Source of the DNA: Clostridiales bacterium
GTDB lineage: Bacteria > Bacillota > Clostridia > Monoglobales > Monoglobaceae
Direction: 5' to 3'
Length of the DNA: 64,000 nucleotides
Assembly: GCA_019419865.1 (NCBI GenBank)
Contig: JAHZIG010000001.1
Span: 124,001 to 188,000 of the forward strand
Each line of letters starts with the position of its first letter. The first letter of the stretch is position 1. Positions 37,601 to 44,113 of the stretch are shown here, piece by piece. The position numbers were made by a program, and so were the translations under genes. Under the pieces are notes generated by a model. The model was not told where the DNA came from, did not search any database, and was given only the letters and a program-made list of their open reading frames with translations.

Positions 37601-38690
37601 CATCGTTATCGGTATCCGAATTGAGATCATAGCTTGCAAGAACGAGCTCTTCATCACCGTCGCCGTCAATATCTCCGACTGCGGATGATCCGTATGCGCC
37701 GCGCTGAGTCTTGCTACTGTCGTTTTCTGAATCATAGAGTGTGTAATTCCATGCATGTTCGAACTCCGCCTTTTTCGTTAGCTCTGTTTCGCCCTTTTTC
37801 TGTGAATATATATTCGTGCGGGGAGTTATCTTTGCCGTTCCCAAACCTTTTCTGTAGCCGGCTGTTATTATAAGCTCGTCGCGGTTATCTCCTGTAAGAT
37901 CTCCACTTGTAAGCTGAGTCTGCGGCCATTGGTTATATGTATTGGTTGATTCGGTAGGGACATTCACAAGCTCACTGTTGTTTATCCTGCGAATCTCATT
38001 TAACTCTATATCTCCTCCGTCATTGATAAACACATCGTATACGATGACTTCGCCTTTTACTCCCACAGCTACCTCATCGCCGCCGTCTCCGTCATAGTCT
38101 CCGGCAGTTATCTGTAGCTGTGCCAGCTGATTGAATCCTTCATTATATATGCTCGTATCAAACTCGCCGAGATCTACTGTCTTAAGTCTTTTTCCCGTAT
38201 AATCCTCTATATACAGTTTGAAAACACTTCTGCCATTATCTTTTGTTACCGAGATTCTTGCTGCATGATCCTTCTTTCCGTTAAAATCTATATCCACTCC
38301 AACACTGTTTGTAGAATAGACCGAATCCTCGGTGGTGTATGAGGATTCTTCGTTGTCCCATATATTGCCGCTTTCCGTTTTGTCGTAATTATATACGATA
38401 GTACGGCCACGGTTCGTGTCATCGTTCACGTTGTCGCGCATCATAAGCTCCATGCGCGGGAACATATTTATGACTGTATCGGAATTTTCGCTGTACGGAT
38501 TTTCCCCCTCGTCGCCGAGACTTACCTGTGTTGATGAGATTCTGAGCTCATCAAGAACTTCTTTGCTCGTTCCCTCCATCTGCACATCTTCGTTTTCCGC
38601 TTTTACCGTATTATGATAAACGGGAACAAACGACAGCGTCATCACAGCCGCAAGTGCAAGACTGCACAATTTTGTCATTTTCTTATGCAT
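28698..38690 (-). CDS. Giant SLH-anchored surface protein, 3330 residues
   Basis: A signal peptide (1-31) is followed by an FG-GAP/VCBS beta-propeller region (about 190-420; Ca-binding DYDGDG, DLTGDN and DIDGDGD loops), a fibronectin III domain (about 940-1035) and an Ig-like domain (about 1040-1135). A BIG2-like domain lies at about 1600-1665, then many MBG/YDG-type beta-sandwich repeats, with a second BIG2-like domain near 2590-2665. A Gly-rich linker (about 3037-3057), an InlB B-repeat (about 3065-3130) and three SLH domains (about 3150-3330) complete it. The SLH domains bind pyruvylated wall polymer, so it stands on the cell surface as a long stalk. The tip is probably the N-terminal 900 residues, whose ligand is unknown. 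It lies 43 bases downstream of a receiver-like gene and divergent from a two-component operon. Confidence 0.9.
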   Translation of the reverse strand: MHKKMTKLCSLALAAVMTLSFVPVYHNTVKAENEDVQMEGTSKEVLDELRISSTQVSLGDEGENPYSENSDTVINMFPRMELMMRDNVNDDTNRGRTIVYNYDKTESGNIWDNEESSYTTEDSVYSTNSVGVDIDFNGKKDHAARISVTKDNGRSVFKLYIEDYTGKRLKTVDLGEFDTSIYNEGFNQLAQLQITAGDYDGDGGDEVAVGVKGEVIVYDVFINDGGDIELNEIRRINNSELVNVPTESTNTYNQWPQTQLTSGDLTGDNRDELIITAGYRKGLGTAKITPRTNIYSQKKGETELTKKAEFEHAWNYTLYDSENDSSKTQRGAYGSSAVGDIDGDGDEELVLASYDLNSDTDNDDTSLYQQKTLLGIVEYENGEFVAGAGGVGQSKSTHPALADGMWDTDTQQPIALACFNPYGTGEKDLIFVAGMVYEFEMDSDEASYEGIALSSGHEAARYGYKQVFETDKIWLRSEKCYYGEKNDETDNIWIGTVSVGNFMNDPNGGEQIIFEHGRKRDDKSEYRHDLVIVKPDGSGGLCSDYKCINNDPSTAYRSNIDFAAIDYDDDGMLMKFKSKSAYFSDPSVVAVLQAAPYFADLEQIEPDYIEDGETVFGQTSGSGTSTTNGFSVTASAVTGYTQETSFLGLVKLGGGEWTVEVAASMGSDFENATEVSYSTEYTSDSREDRVVLSMTPYIRYVYDMYIPEFTVPTKDEYDSTMATLTGTEAEQYEDEVMAAIDSGYSWGDTVPAGTTEYVVCMPKTPRMSMIEVSTYDKVAEANGYEKIHGNVLNETIGNPATYPYSSSGLENFDGGKDVVGENADVENDNFIWISKGGGSVTQSIEVTESDSKSITWGTALSTNIQTDIAGYIIGGGIGADYTGSHTWSNYSSTVCSGTVAGIPADAVDLGYEFKWRFGQWKDKLNNEECIVLGYLVNEVNAPPYAPLNLTVKDTTDTTVTLNWKHPSSMGTNYEIYLVTDNPSSPYYKLATVPSSTTEYVVTGLSPNTNYDFMMRSINETKTSAFTVPVTGRTRYSADDNVPVTQPVADRYAVAGSDPSFEVTVTPAQGGGDVTYQWQRLETDGSVSSWADIAGETNSTLTLSDVDKSMDGNMYRCTIAQFVNGNVAYVYTNAATLYVGAGETETRLSVEPGYGTAAGSYQVGIESEKEVERNLTVTIGGSEYALSKDETDGYIITLNGDSDAQYTYIPTESGKAKLDEAAVGNSASVALEESDVKPLTGIYEYVNEEGVSTGITEDSVMVDETGVISVGGDELEYSQTYTDGNKKLYAVVTTYKDENADGSFSEKTSTEYYYDDDTTDPSNEIISVSSEQTGYSDGGNEYSFNAATAVTVKVTETETVYETQNVEADPVTVTAEVESLSSGVTVTPNGTVEFTFRNNDTGIETKQRISLPQNSGTNINNVSYTWMPSVAGNYTITARYIESVELMSSISNEGSYTAYTITSDKGSQVQRSLVFGCSDSILIGEEIDMKPTLQETTVSDNGSDITDISVVPTELTADKVTYSVALEYGGNAEGRYVFNGNVFHPSQPGSYIVTAEYKYTDGEGGSTAERTLSVSKTINVRSSAQNVQQQIFFAYSSLTKNSTDTNIINPLTNPNAGATVEFTSSNDKVATVAQDGTITPVGAGTTTITAVSKLEGKDDVSASYLLTIRKASVTITAPDINITYGMTQEEAIEKAEEAGAIVSGGLKLEDITDEPLKFSTSYKAGDNVGRYPLSIEAVESDKYEVEIVNGNITVDQKMLTVDDFDVTAQNKVYNASADAVLSAAVKEESKFSGDNVTAEVTGAFEDANAGDGKNVNYSIVSLGGTNSSNYALKDGSVTGTAKADITKAPVTITVIPKTTYIYDGTAKNVSVNAYANNTVFTDFNVKYDRGILFPAVSEAVDAGEYDVDIELNDTAKNNYEIVGYDEKAKLIIVKGEQDVFSIEGIPENVSYGDTVTLSAPDADGAVSFAVTGGDAVINGDQLTFTGVGIVTVTATSSSENYDDKTVTKQINVQRRELIPNAVVTERAYDGTVNVDAAISFENIVPGDEEQISSSAIGTMINADAGNNKIVYISGITITGEKSELYALSTQNIQSTVNITPLEITDFVIQAFDKTYDGTDAADAEVTDISGVLDSDIGEVNISGTAVFDSPDAGEEKTVTFYADNLGGNAAGNYVLSKYEAESTADISPMTIIFRTGSASFIYDGLEKSIDVSAFDSRGEIFEDYTVEYYDADGALLDYLPADSGVYTVRIVLNDRNNYTASDTELTMSIMQASQEQISIIGLPGIIEYSDVFELETIGGSGNGEVRWYSDSDDVTVEADGDNTSKATVHVNGSVGERVTITAVKEDDGNYEEKETKIAFVPSPKTVTFIIGDLLQTYNGEQKSVSITPSSQEAQYTVTYNGTEDIPTAAGTYTVRVIGTGNYTGNATATLVISKAEMGGLAISMDDWTYGDTANEPVYVGAPEGTDVKISYSTADGQKPVNAGKYTVYAEYSGSNYETYVASDEFEIRKRTLTVTAEDATRSYGEENPEFILNYEGFADGEGVENLISVPAAITTATSDSPVAEGGYPIKPYGGNADNYVFVYKTGTLNIVGASGGNFYIGGANNNAKVGDIFTLRAYYNERMPQVKWESSDESVAVITETGRVMVLKSGKAVITATVTDSNYASGISATFELDVSAKNVTLTPQNLVLTYNGKEQGITFSSDTGEFIPVLEGPDKNIDIKYTLKTDPSVTEPKNAGEYTVTYNITDPSFTAAGTVQLNINKAAAQIKANDSEKVYGEENPEYTFTGLLEEDMQDPAYTEKIKEMFLFTSGADSAGAKADAGVYPITVSLKDGKTLNDDVNYNFTISETNGSLTVKPSPLTVNVSDAVRAYGESNADPAYTYDGFVNGDTEESLASKPVFTYAENITETTDTGVYPDVITASGAESNNYVISYSYANGATAAALTVTKTNVTASGGTSRSSYLTINFDKAIPDLGNDNFSVTLDGNPVEITEVTADNKNQSYKLSGRFNTGKTYTVTINPGNNYELSGSVVSVTPTLSGGTGGGTGGGTGGGGGGGNVSADTSYTVQFETNGGSDIASMEVEKNNAATMPEPPVREGYTFDGWFIDSALTKEYDFNENITKDITLYAKWSKSDETEPDSTPEPEVTDEWVDPFIDVDKSDWFYEAVKEMNIKGIFSGITEDRFAPDENITRAMAVTVLWRMDGENDAKDQQLTFNDVDPQGYYSDAVRWGVSTGIVQGYSDISFGPDRLISREEFATIMKRYAGYKNIDTSETADLSGFVDSKTIADWAEESVSWAVGYGLISGKNDGMLDPKGFTTRAEAAAILQRFLKK

Positions 38691-38733
38691 ATAAACCTTC
38701 CTTTCTTTTTTACTTATATATTGTTAAAATCAA

Positions 38734-39045
38734 CTATGCCGAATCATCAAACATTGCCGTCTCAATCCGTTTTCTCAGAAACGGTGGTCTTATACAGCTG
38801 AGCGCACGTATATCGTATCCGACGAGAGCATCCTCGCTTTTCTCACACAAAAGGATTATCGGAACGGTTTTATTGATACGCCGTATTTCCCTGGCATTGT
38901 CAACATCGGATATAAACACGATGTCACAATCATGTTCGAACTCATTTTGTAATTTCACTGTACGGTAGTGCTTTTTACATACAAACTCGATATTTCCGCA
39001 TAAACGCTTATCAAAATATGATGTCCCGCAAACCGCGATCTTCAT
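38734..39045 (-). CDS. Small degenerate receiver-like protein
   Basis: 103 residues. The fold pattern is that of a CheY-like receiver: a first strand KIAVCG, DIVFISDVD at the phosphorylation strand, PIILLCE, then CIRPPF and a final helix. However, the acidic pair after strand 1 is replaced by Cys-Gly and the conserved Lys near the end is replaced by Pro, so normal phosphorylation is unlikely. It has no output domain. It starts behind AGGAGG and precedes the giant surface-protein gene by 43 bases, so both probably form one transcript. It may modulate the divergent LytTR regulator; this is inference. Confidence 0.6.
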   Translation of the reverse strand: MKIAVCGTSYFDKRLCGNIEFVCKKHYRTVKLQNEFEHDCDIVFISDVDNAREIRRINKTVPIILLCEKSEDALVGYDIRALSCIRPPFLRKRIETAMFDDSA

Positions 39046-39148
39046 CTTCTGTCCTCCTTTACCAAAACATATCTGATAATATCCGATACAGACATGTGTA
39101 ATAACATAAATAAAGCTTTGCCGTAATCTTTATTCTATTGTTTAATCA

Positions 39149-39178
39149 ATTATAGCATATACATAAAAATACCTTCAA
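39149..39178 (-). promoter_or_regulatory. Promoter of the receiver-like/surface-protein operon
   Basis: Minus strand: TTGAAG (39178-39173), 18-bp spacer, TATAAT (39154-39149), about 105 bases before the first gene. Confidence 0.55.
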
Positions 39179-39222
39179 TATCTCAGGTTCAAGAGGCATT
39201 TTTTTTGATCAAGATGCAATTC

Positions 39223-39240
39223 GGAATTATTGATAATTCC
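39223..39240. promoter_or_regulatory. Inverted repeat over the -35 box of the two-component operon
   Basis: GGAATTAT-TG-ATAATTCC, a perfect 8-bp inverted repeat around 2 bp. It overlaps the -35 of the promoter at 39230-39258 and lies between the two divergent operons. Confidence 0.6.
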
Positions 39241-39258
39241 AATTATCTGTGTTATAAT
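39230..39258 (+). promoter_or_regulatory. Promoter of the two-component operon
   Basis: TTGATA (39230-39235), 17-bp spacer, TATAAT (39253-39258), about 32 bases before the ATG at 39291. Confidence 0.75.
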
Positions 39259-39290
39259 TATAATGATTTATTATGCGTAGGAGTGATCAA

Positions 39291-40001
39291 ATGAAAATCG
39301 CAATTGCCGATGATCTGGAAACCGACAGAAATGTTATAAAAGATATGGTTCTGGATTTTTTCGGACGGCTCCAGATAAAAGCTGATATTACAACGTATGA
39401 AAGCGCCGAAGCGCTGCTCAATGATTTCAAGCCGCACAGTTTCGACATTATCCTGCTTGATATATATATGGGAACTCTCAATGGTATAGATGCTGCGAGG
39501 GTAATATACAAAGAAGATAAAGATTGCAGAATAATTTTTATTACGACCGCGAACTGTTTCGCCGCCGAAAGCTATGAGGTAAAAGCTGCATATTATATGA
39601 TAAAACCGATAACACGCGAAAAGCTGAACGAGGTTCTTAGCATATATCTTAAAGAAAAAATAGATGCCGAAAAGAAACTTCTCGTGATATCCAACCGCGC
39701 ATCGGTAAACGTTTCTTATTCAAATATCCTGTATGTGGATGTAATAAAACGAAATGTAAAGATACATCTCGCCGAGCGTTTAGTTGATGCGGACAGAGGG
39801 TTCTATAATGTGGTAAATCCTTTGCTTGATGACAGGAGATTTATTGAATGTTACAAGGGCGTCGTAGTAAACATGGAGCATATACGGAATCAGATTGATG
39901 ATGATTTTATTCTTGACAACGGCGAAAAAGTACCTATAAGCAAACGTAAGAAAAAAGATATTATCCGCTTGTTTATGGAATATACTTTTGAGAAACTATA
40001 G
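39291..40001 (+). CDS. LytTR-family response regulator
   Basis: 236 residues. The receiver domain (1-120) has the acidic pair Asp7-Asp8, phosphoacceptor Asp57 in FDIILLDIYMG, Thr in FITTAN, and Lys in MIKPITRE. The LytTR DNA-binding domain (about 130-236; LYVDVIKRNVKIHL, FIECYKGVVVNMEHI) is of the AgrA/LytR type, which usually binds direct repeats. The frame opens at 39273, but the ATG at 39291 has TAGGAGTGA. Its partner is the GHKL kinase two genes downstream, and its likely target is the divergent surface-protein operon. Confidence 0.92.
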   Translation: MKIAIADDLETDRNVIKDMVLDFFGRLQIKADITTYESAEALLNDFKPHSFDIILLDIYMGTLNGIDAARVIYKEDKDCRIIFITTANCFAAESYEVKAAYYMIKPITREKLNEVLSIYLKEKIDAEKKLLVISNRASVNVSYSNILYVDVIKRNVKIHLAERLVDADRGFYNVVNPLLDDRRFIECYKGVVVNMEHIRNQIDDDFILDNGEKVPISKRKKKDIIRLFMEYTFEKL

Positions 40002-40010
40002 GTGATATAC

Positions 40011-42191
40011 ATGAAAAGAATTATTTATATTATTGGAGCCGCACTTTATTTTATATTTACAATATTCTGCGCAGCACATGCAGCCGATAGCTGTTTTACA
40101 GAGGTAAACGATACCGGCACAGTCTGTACTCCCCTCACTGAAACTTTTACGGATAGCGGAAACAGCAGCCCTTATTCATCCGAAAATCCGGACAGTATAA
40201 CCGATACTCCCTTCCCTTCAACAGCTCCCGCAATTACGCAGAATCCGGAACTATCTGACACGCCTGAGCCTGTGATTTCCGATATTCCCTCACCCTCAGC
40301 CGTGCCAGAAACGTCTTGCACTCCCCAGCCGTCCGGTTTGCCGGAACCTGTGATCTCCGTTATCCCCTCACCCTCAGCCGTGCCCGAAGCGTCTTGCACT
40401 CCCCAACCGTCCGGTTCGCCGGAGCCTGTGACTTCTGATGCTCCTTCACCCTCAACCGTGCCCGAAGCGTCGTGCACTCCGGATCCGTCCGGTTCACCGG
40501 AACCTGCTGTTTCTGACGTTCCAACGTCTTCACCAGCGCCGACACAGCCAACTGATACCAAGGAGATAAATCAGATCATTGATATTTTAGATATATCGGG
40601 CGAACTGAATATTGTTCCGGTAAATTCATCTCTCGACAGCATAAATATCCCAAAAAGCACATATATACAGACCGGTCCGCGCGAATTTCTCGAATGTACT
40701 ATTCGTTGGGACAATATATCCGAAACAGACATGACTGTTCCCCACAGAGTGACGCTCCACGGTACACTTCTGCCACCCGATAGATACACATTTTCAGATG
40801 AACTTGACTTACCGGAATTGGATTTTTCGTTTCTCTTATTTGAACCTGACGGCATACCAACAGAGGAGGTATATCCCGTATCATCAGTTAAGGACGCAAT
40901 AATAATAAAGCCGGGTGATGATCCTGACTCTTTTATAAACAACAATGACAGCGTACTGTTCAATACTATACACGGCGATTTCTTTTACTGTAAAATAAAA
41001 TGGAACAATGCAGCGCCTTTTAAAGAGCCGGGTACATATTATGTATACGGAGATTATCTGCTGCCTGAAGGTGTATATCTTGATCCGGACGGACCGCAGC
41101 ATCACACGCAGATATTTTTTGTTATGGATGATGATAATATCTATCTCGATTATGCAGAACTCAAGGGCGGAAGCATTATATGCAGATGGTCAAAGAATGT
41201 AGAAGATGTTGAAAACGTCTCGGTTTATTTCTCACAAAACGATACTGACTGGTATATTGATAAAGAAAAAAAATACGGTTATGTTTCAAACAATGGTTTT
41301 ACCATTCCCACAACAGCTCTTAAGCCAGACACCGATTATTATTTCAAGCTGGAATATGACGGGGCTTTCACGAAAACACTACATATAAGACTTCATGAAG
41401 ATCAGATTATTACTGATATGATAGAGGGCGACCGCGATGGAGGCGATAACACAGAAGAGGATATTCCGCCACTGAAACAGCCATCAGGGAACCACTCATC
41501 ACACCGCCCGAACCGCGCTCCGTCATACAGCTCTGATGTATCAGTTGAGGACAAAACCAATAACGAAGATGAATCCGAGCATGAGGATTCACAGACTGCT
41601 GATGCTACAAATGATGTGATAAATGATAATAACAAAATAACAGATGTTCCGGCGGAAACCGAAGAAATGATAACCGACACAGAAACGGTTATCACAGGCG
41701 AGCGATTAAAGGAAATGGAAAAGACTCAGGGAGAAAATCTGGCATTTGAAAAAGATTCTGTAGTTCTGGAACTACCCTCACAGCTTGAGCCTCTTAAAAA
41801 TGCCGGCAACGATGATATTATAAGCGTGAAAATTGAAAACGGAACAGACACTATTAATATTGAAGTAAAAGTCAACGGAAACGATGTAAAGAATATAAGC
41901 GGAGCAACGCTTCATCTGCCCGATGAAAACACACAACTTGAAAAGAACGGCGATATTATCCCGGTACAGGAACAGCAAGACGGCGAAGCAGTGTTTTCCG
42001 TAAGTGAAACAGGTGTATACAACACACAGAAAAATGAGAGTACATCTGACTACAGCACAGAGGACGAAGAGTCAGAAGACGAGAATGAAAGCATGAATAT
42101 TATATTGATGATCGTATCGGGACTGATACTGATTGCGGTAATATCCATTATAATTATCATCAGAAAGAAGGTGAACCATGAGAGAAAGTAA
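40011..42191 (+). CDS. Pro-rich membrane-anchored surface protein of the two-component operon
   Basis: 726 residues. A signal peptide (about 1-24) is followed by a Pro/Ser/Thr stalk with three and a half copies of a 26-residue repeat (PSPSAVPEASCTPQPSG core). Two beta-rich domains follow (about 190-270 and 285-375), then a fibronectin-like segment, a disordered acidic stretch (about 480-570) and a last small domain. The end is one membrane helix (about 697-719) with a short basic cytoplasmic tail. Each repeat carries one Cys. The GTG at 40002 is part of the AGGTGA ribosome site, so I choose ATG 40011. It lies between regulator and kinase, so it may be a sensory or co-receptor subunit. Not recognised as a known family. 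Confidence 0.75.
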   Translation: MKRIIYIIGAALYFIFTIFCAAHAADSCFTEVNDTGTVCTPLTETFTDSGNSSPYSSENPDSITDTPFPSTAPAITQNPELSDTPEPVISDIPSPSAVPETSCTPQPSGLPEPVISVIPSPSAVPEASCTPQPSGSPEPVTSDAPSPSTVPEASCTPDPSGSPEPAVSDVPTSSPAPTQPTDTKEINQIIDILDISGELNIVPVNSSLDSINIPKSTYIQTGPREFLECTIRWDNISETDMTVPHRVTLHGTLLPPDRYTFSDELDLPELDFSFLLFEPDGIPTEEVYPVSSVKDAIIIKPGDDPDSFINNNDSVLFNTIHGDFFYCKIKWNNAAPFKEPGTYYVYGDYLLPEGVYLDPDGPQHHTQIFFVMDDDNIYLDYAELKGGSIICRWSKNVEDVENVSVYFSQNDTDWYIDKEKKYGYVSNNGFTIPTTALKPDTDYYFKLEYDGAFTKTLHIRLHEDQIITDMIEGDRDGGDNTEEDIPPLKQPSGNHSSHRPNRAPSYSSDVSVEDKTNNEDESEHEDSQTADATNDVINDNNKITDVPAETEEMITDTETVITGERLKEMEKTQGENLAFEKDSVVLELPSQLEPLKNAGNDDIISVKIENGTDTINIEVKVNGNDVKNISGATLHLPDENTQLEKNGDIIPVQEQQDGEAVFSVSETGVYNTQKNESTSDYSTEDEESEDENESMNIILMIVSGLILIAVISIIIIIRKKVNHERK
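40263..40535 (+). repeat. 78-bp tandem repeat in the Pro-rich gene
   Basis: Units begin at 40263, 40341, 40419 and 40497, exactly 78 bp apart; the last is partial and diverged. They encode the 26-residue Pro/Ser repeat. Confidence 0.85.
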
Positions 42192-44073
42192 TGCAAAAAA
42201 ACTTGTAATCTCCGTAACGGCTGTAATGTTATCGGCAGCACTGTTATTTGTATTTCTGTACAGATACGACAATAAATACACTCATGGGACGCCACAGCCT
42301 ATATGCGGTATATGGGATCTGAGGAACGAATCTTTTACAAACACGTCGCTCTTTTTCCCTATATATGATTGGGAATTCTACCGTGACGTGCTGCTTTCAC
42401 CACAGGATTTTGAAAATGGCCGTCCGGATATAAATATGGAATACATAACTATAGGAGAACGTACTTCTATGTCAGATAGCTCTGCATTCGGCAAGGGCAC
42501 ATTCCGTCTCAATCTTCTGCTGCCCGAGAGAGAGCAGTCGTATACACTTTACCTCCCTGAAATATTCAACTGTTATCGTTTATATGTAAATGATAAAATA
42601 ATGCTTGATGTAGGAAATATCGAAAGCGGTGAGACGGAAATTCAAAAGCGTGCTGTAACCTTCAATGCAGGTTCGGAAGCACAGATCATTCTGTCAGTAA
42701 ACAGCAGTTCCCATTTCTACAGCGGTATGGTATACCCCCCAGCATTCGGCACACCGTTTGCAGTAAACACTGCGCGGGGTATTCATACAATGATCGATAT
42801 GACTATAACAATCATTTGTTTTATATGCTTACTGCTCTCAGGATGGCTGAGTTTTTTTACAAAGCAAAAGCATGTAAGACTATTTGTTCTGCTATGTGCG
42901 GCAATAACGATATATACTTTCTATCCGGCAGTACACACATTTATCCCGGTATCAAATATGCTCTCATACACAGTTGAGATAATGGCATTCTACCTGATAT
43001 TTCTGTTTATAATGCTGCTTAACAACAATATATGCGAGCTGCCCCGCGTGTGGCGTATAATAAATATCGCAGTCGGAACAGGTATAACTATAGCGGCGGT
43101 CTGTCTTTCGTTATTCTCAAAATGGATAGATATAGATGCGCGCAATGTGTTTTCCTTAATTTTCGAAATATATAAATGGTGCTTTGCGCTGGATCTGCTA
43201 TGCAGCTCAGTCTATGCCATATACAATAATGTATTTCCATCAAAACCTCTGCTGTACGGTACAGTATTTTTCTTTATGGCATTGGTGTTTGACAGGGTGT
43301 TCCCTCTTTTTGAGCCTATATACAGCAGATGGTTCATAGAGATAGGAATGTTTGTATACGCCGCTATATTCGGCTTTATAGTATGGTGTGATATAACGGA
43401 CACATACAAATTCAACCTCATTTTTGCCGAGCAGAAACGACAGATGGAACGGCAGATAACAGTGCAGAAAGAGCATTACGCCATGATAAGCAGCAAAATA
43501 GAAGAAACAAGAAAACTGCATCATGACATACGTCAGCACCTGAGGGTTATGCAAAGCTTTATACATAAAAAACAGTATAATGAGCTCGCGCAATATCTCT
43601 CAGAAATAGAAAGTACGGAATATGAATCCTCACCTCTGACGCTTTGCAAAAACTCATTGATAGATGCGCTTCTCCAATACTATGGCACCATAAGCATCAA
43701 GCGCGAGATTGATTTCGATGTGCGTTTGTCCGCTCAAGCGACACTTCCCATTGCGGATGTTGATATAAGTGTGCTTATGGGCAATCTTCTGGAAAATGCC
43801 TATGAAGCATGCTTATGTATAAAGGATAAAGATATAGAAAAATGGATCTCTGTTCACGGTATCTTTGACGACAGTACTGTAAAGCTTCAGATCAAGAATT
43901 CAACAGACACCGCGCCACAGAAACGGTGGAAGAAAGGTCTTTCAACCAAGCACAGCGGTAATGGTATAGGACTTCGTTCCGTAAGGGCAGTTGTTGAAAA
44001 ATATAATGGCATTATTGATATAATCGATGAAAACAACTGTTTTTCGGTATCTATCATTATATCTTTTCAATAA
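42178..44073 (+). CDS. 7TM sensor histidine kinase with GHKL ATPase domain
   Basis: 631 residues. A first membrane helix (about 10-28) is followed by an extracytoplasmic beta-sandwich (about 60-195) like the 7TMR-DISMED2 sensor, then about seven membrane helices (about 200-405), as in 7TMR-DISM receptors. The cytoplasmic kinase begins with a coiled coil and the H-box KLHHDIRQHLR, then a GHKL ATPase with N-box NLLENAYEA and G-box GNGIGLRS. It should phosphorylate the LytTR regulator. It overlaps the Pro-rich gene by 14 bases, so translation is coupled. DISM sensors typically read extracellular carbohydrates; the ligand here is unknown. Confidence 0.9.
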   Translation: MRESNAKKLVISVTAVMLSAALLFVFLYRYDNKYTHGTPQPICGIWDLRNESFTNTSLFFPIYDWEFYRDVLLSPQDFENGRPDINMEYITIGERTSMSDSSAFGKGTFRLNLLLPEREQSYTLYLPEIFNCYRLYVNDKIMLDVGNIESGETEIQKRAVTFNAGSEAQIILSVNSSSHFYSGMVYPPAFGTPFAVNTARGIHTMIDMTITIICFICLLLSGWLSFFTKQKHVRLFVLLCAAITIYTFYPAVHTFIPVSNMLSYTVEIMAFYLIFLFIMLLNNNICELPRVWRIINIAVGTGITIAAVCLSLFSKWIDIDARNVFSLIFEIYKWCFALDLLCSSVYAIYNNVFPSKPLLYGTVFFFMALVFDRVFPLFEPIYSRWFIEIGMFVYAAIFGFIVWCDITDTYKFNLIFAEQKRQMERQITVQKEHYAMISSKIEETRKLHHDIRQHLRVMQSFIHKKQYNELAQYLSEIESTEYESSPLTLCKNSLIDALLQYYGTISIKREIDFDVRLSAQATLPIADVDISVLMGNLLENAYEACLCIKDKDIEKWISVHGIFDDSTVKLQIKNSTDTAPQKRWKKGLSTKHSGNGIGLRSVRAVVEKYNGIIDIIDENNCFSVSIIISFQ

Positions 44074-44079
44074 GCATTA

Positions 44080-44109
44080 AAAGAGTCAAGGAAACAGCCT
44101 TGACTCTTT
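44080..44109. terminator. Bidirectional rho-independent terminator
   Basis: A perfect 12-bp stem AAAGAGTCAAGG/CCTTGACTCTTT (44080-44091 with 44098-44109) with a 6-nt loop. It sits between the converging kinase gene and the hsdR remnant. Confidence 0.8.
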
Positions 44110-44113
44110 CAAT

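Noticed and set aside
29257..38616. Many plus-strand frames inside the giant surface-protein gene
   Set aside because: They are Ser/Thr/Val-rich shadows of the 3330-residue frame, with no ribosome sites and no recognisable domains.
40263..40535. CRISPR array
   Set aside because: The only regular direct repeat array in the window is coding, in frame, contiguous and without spacers.
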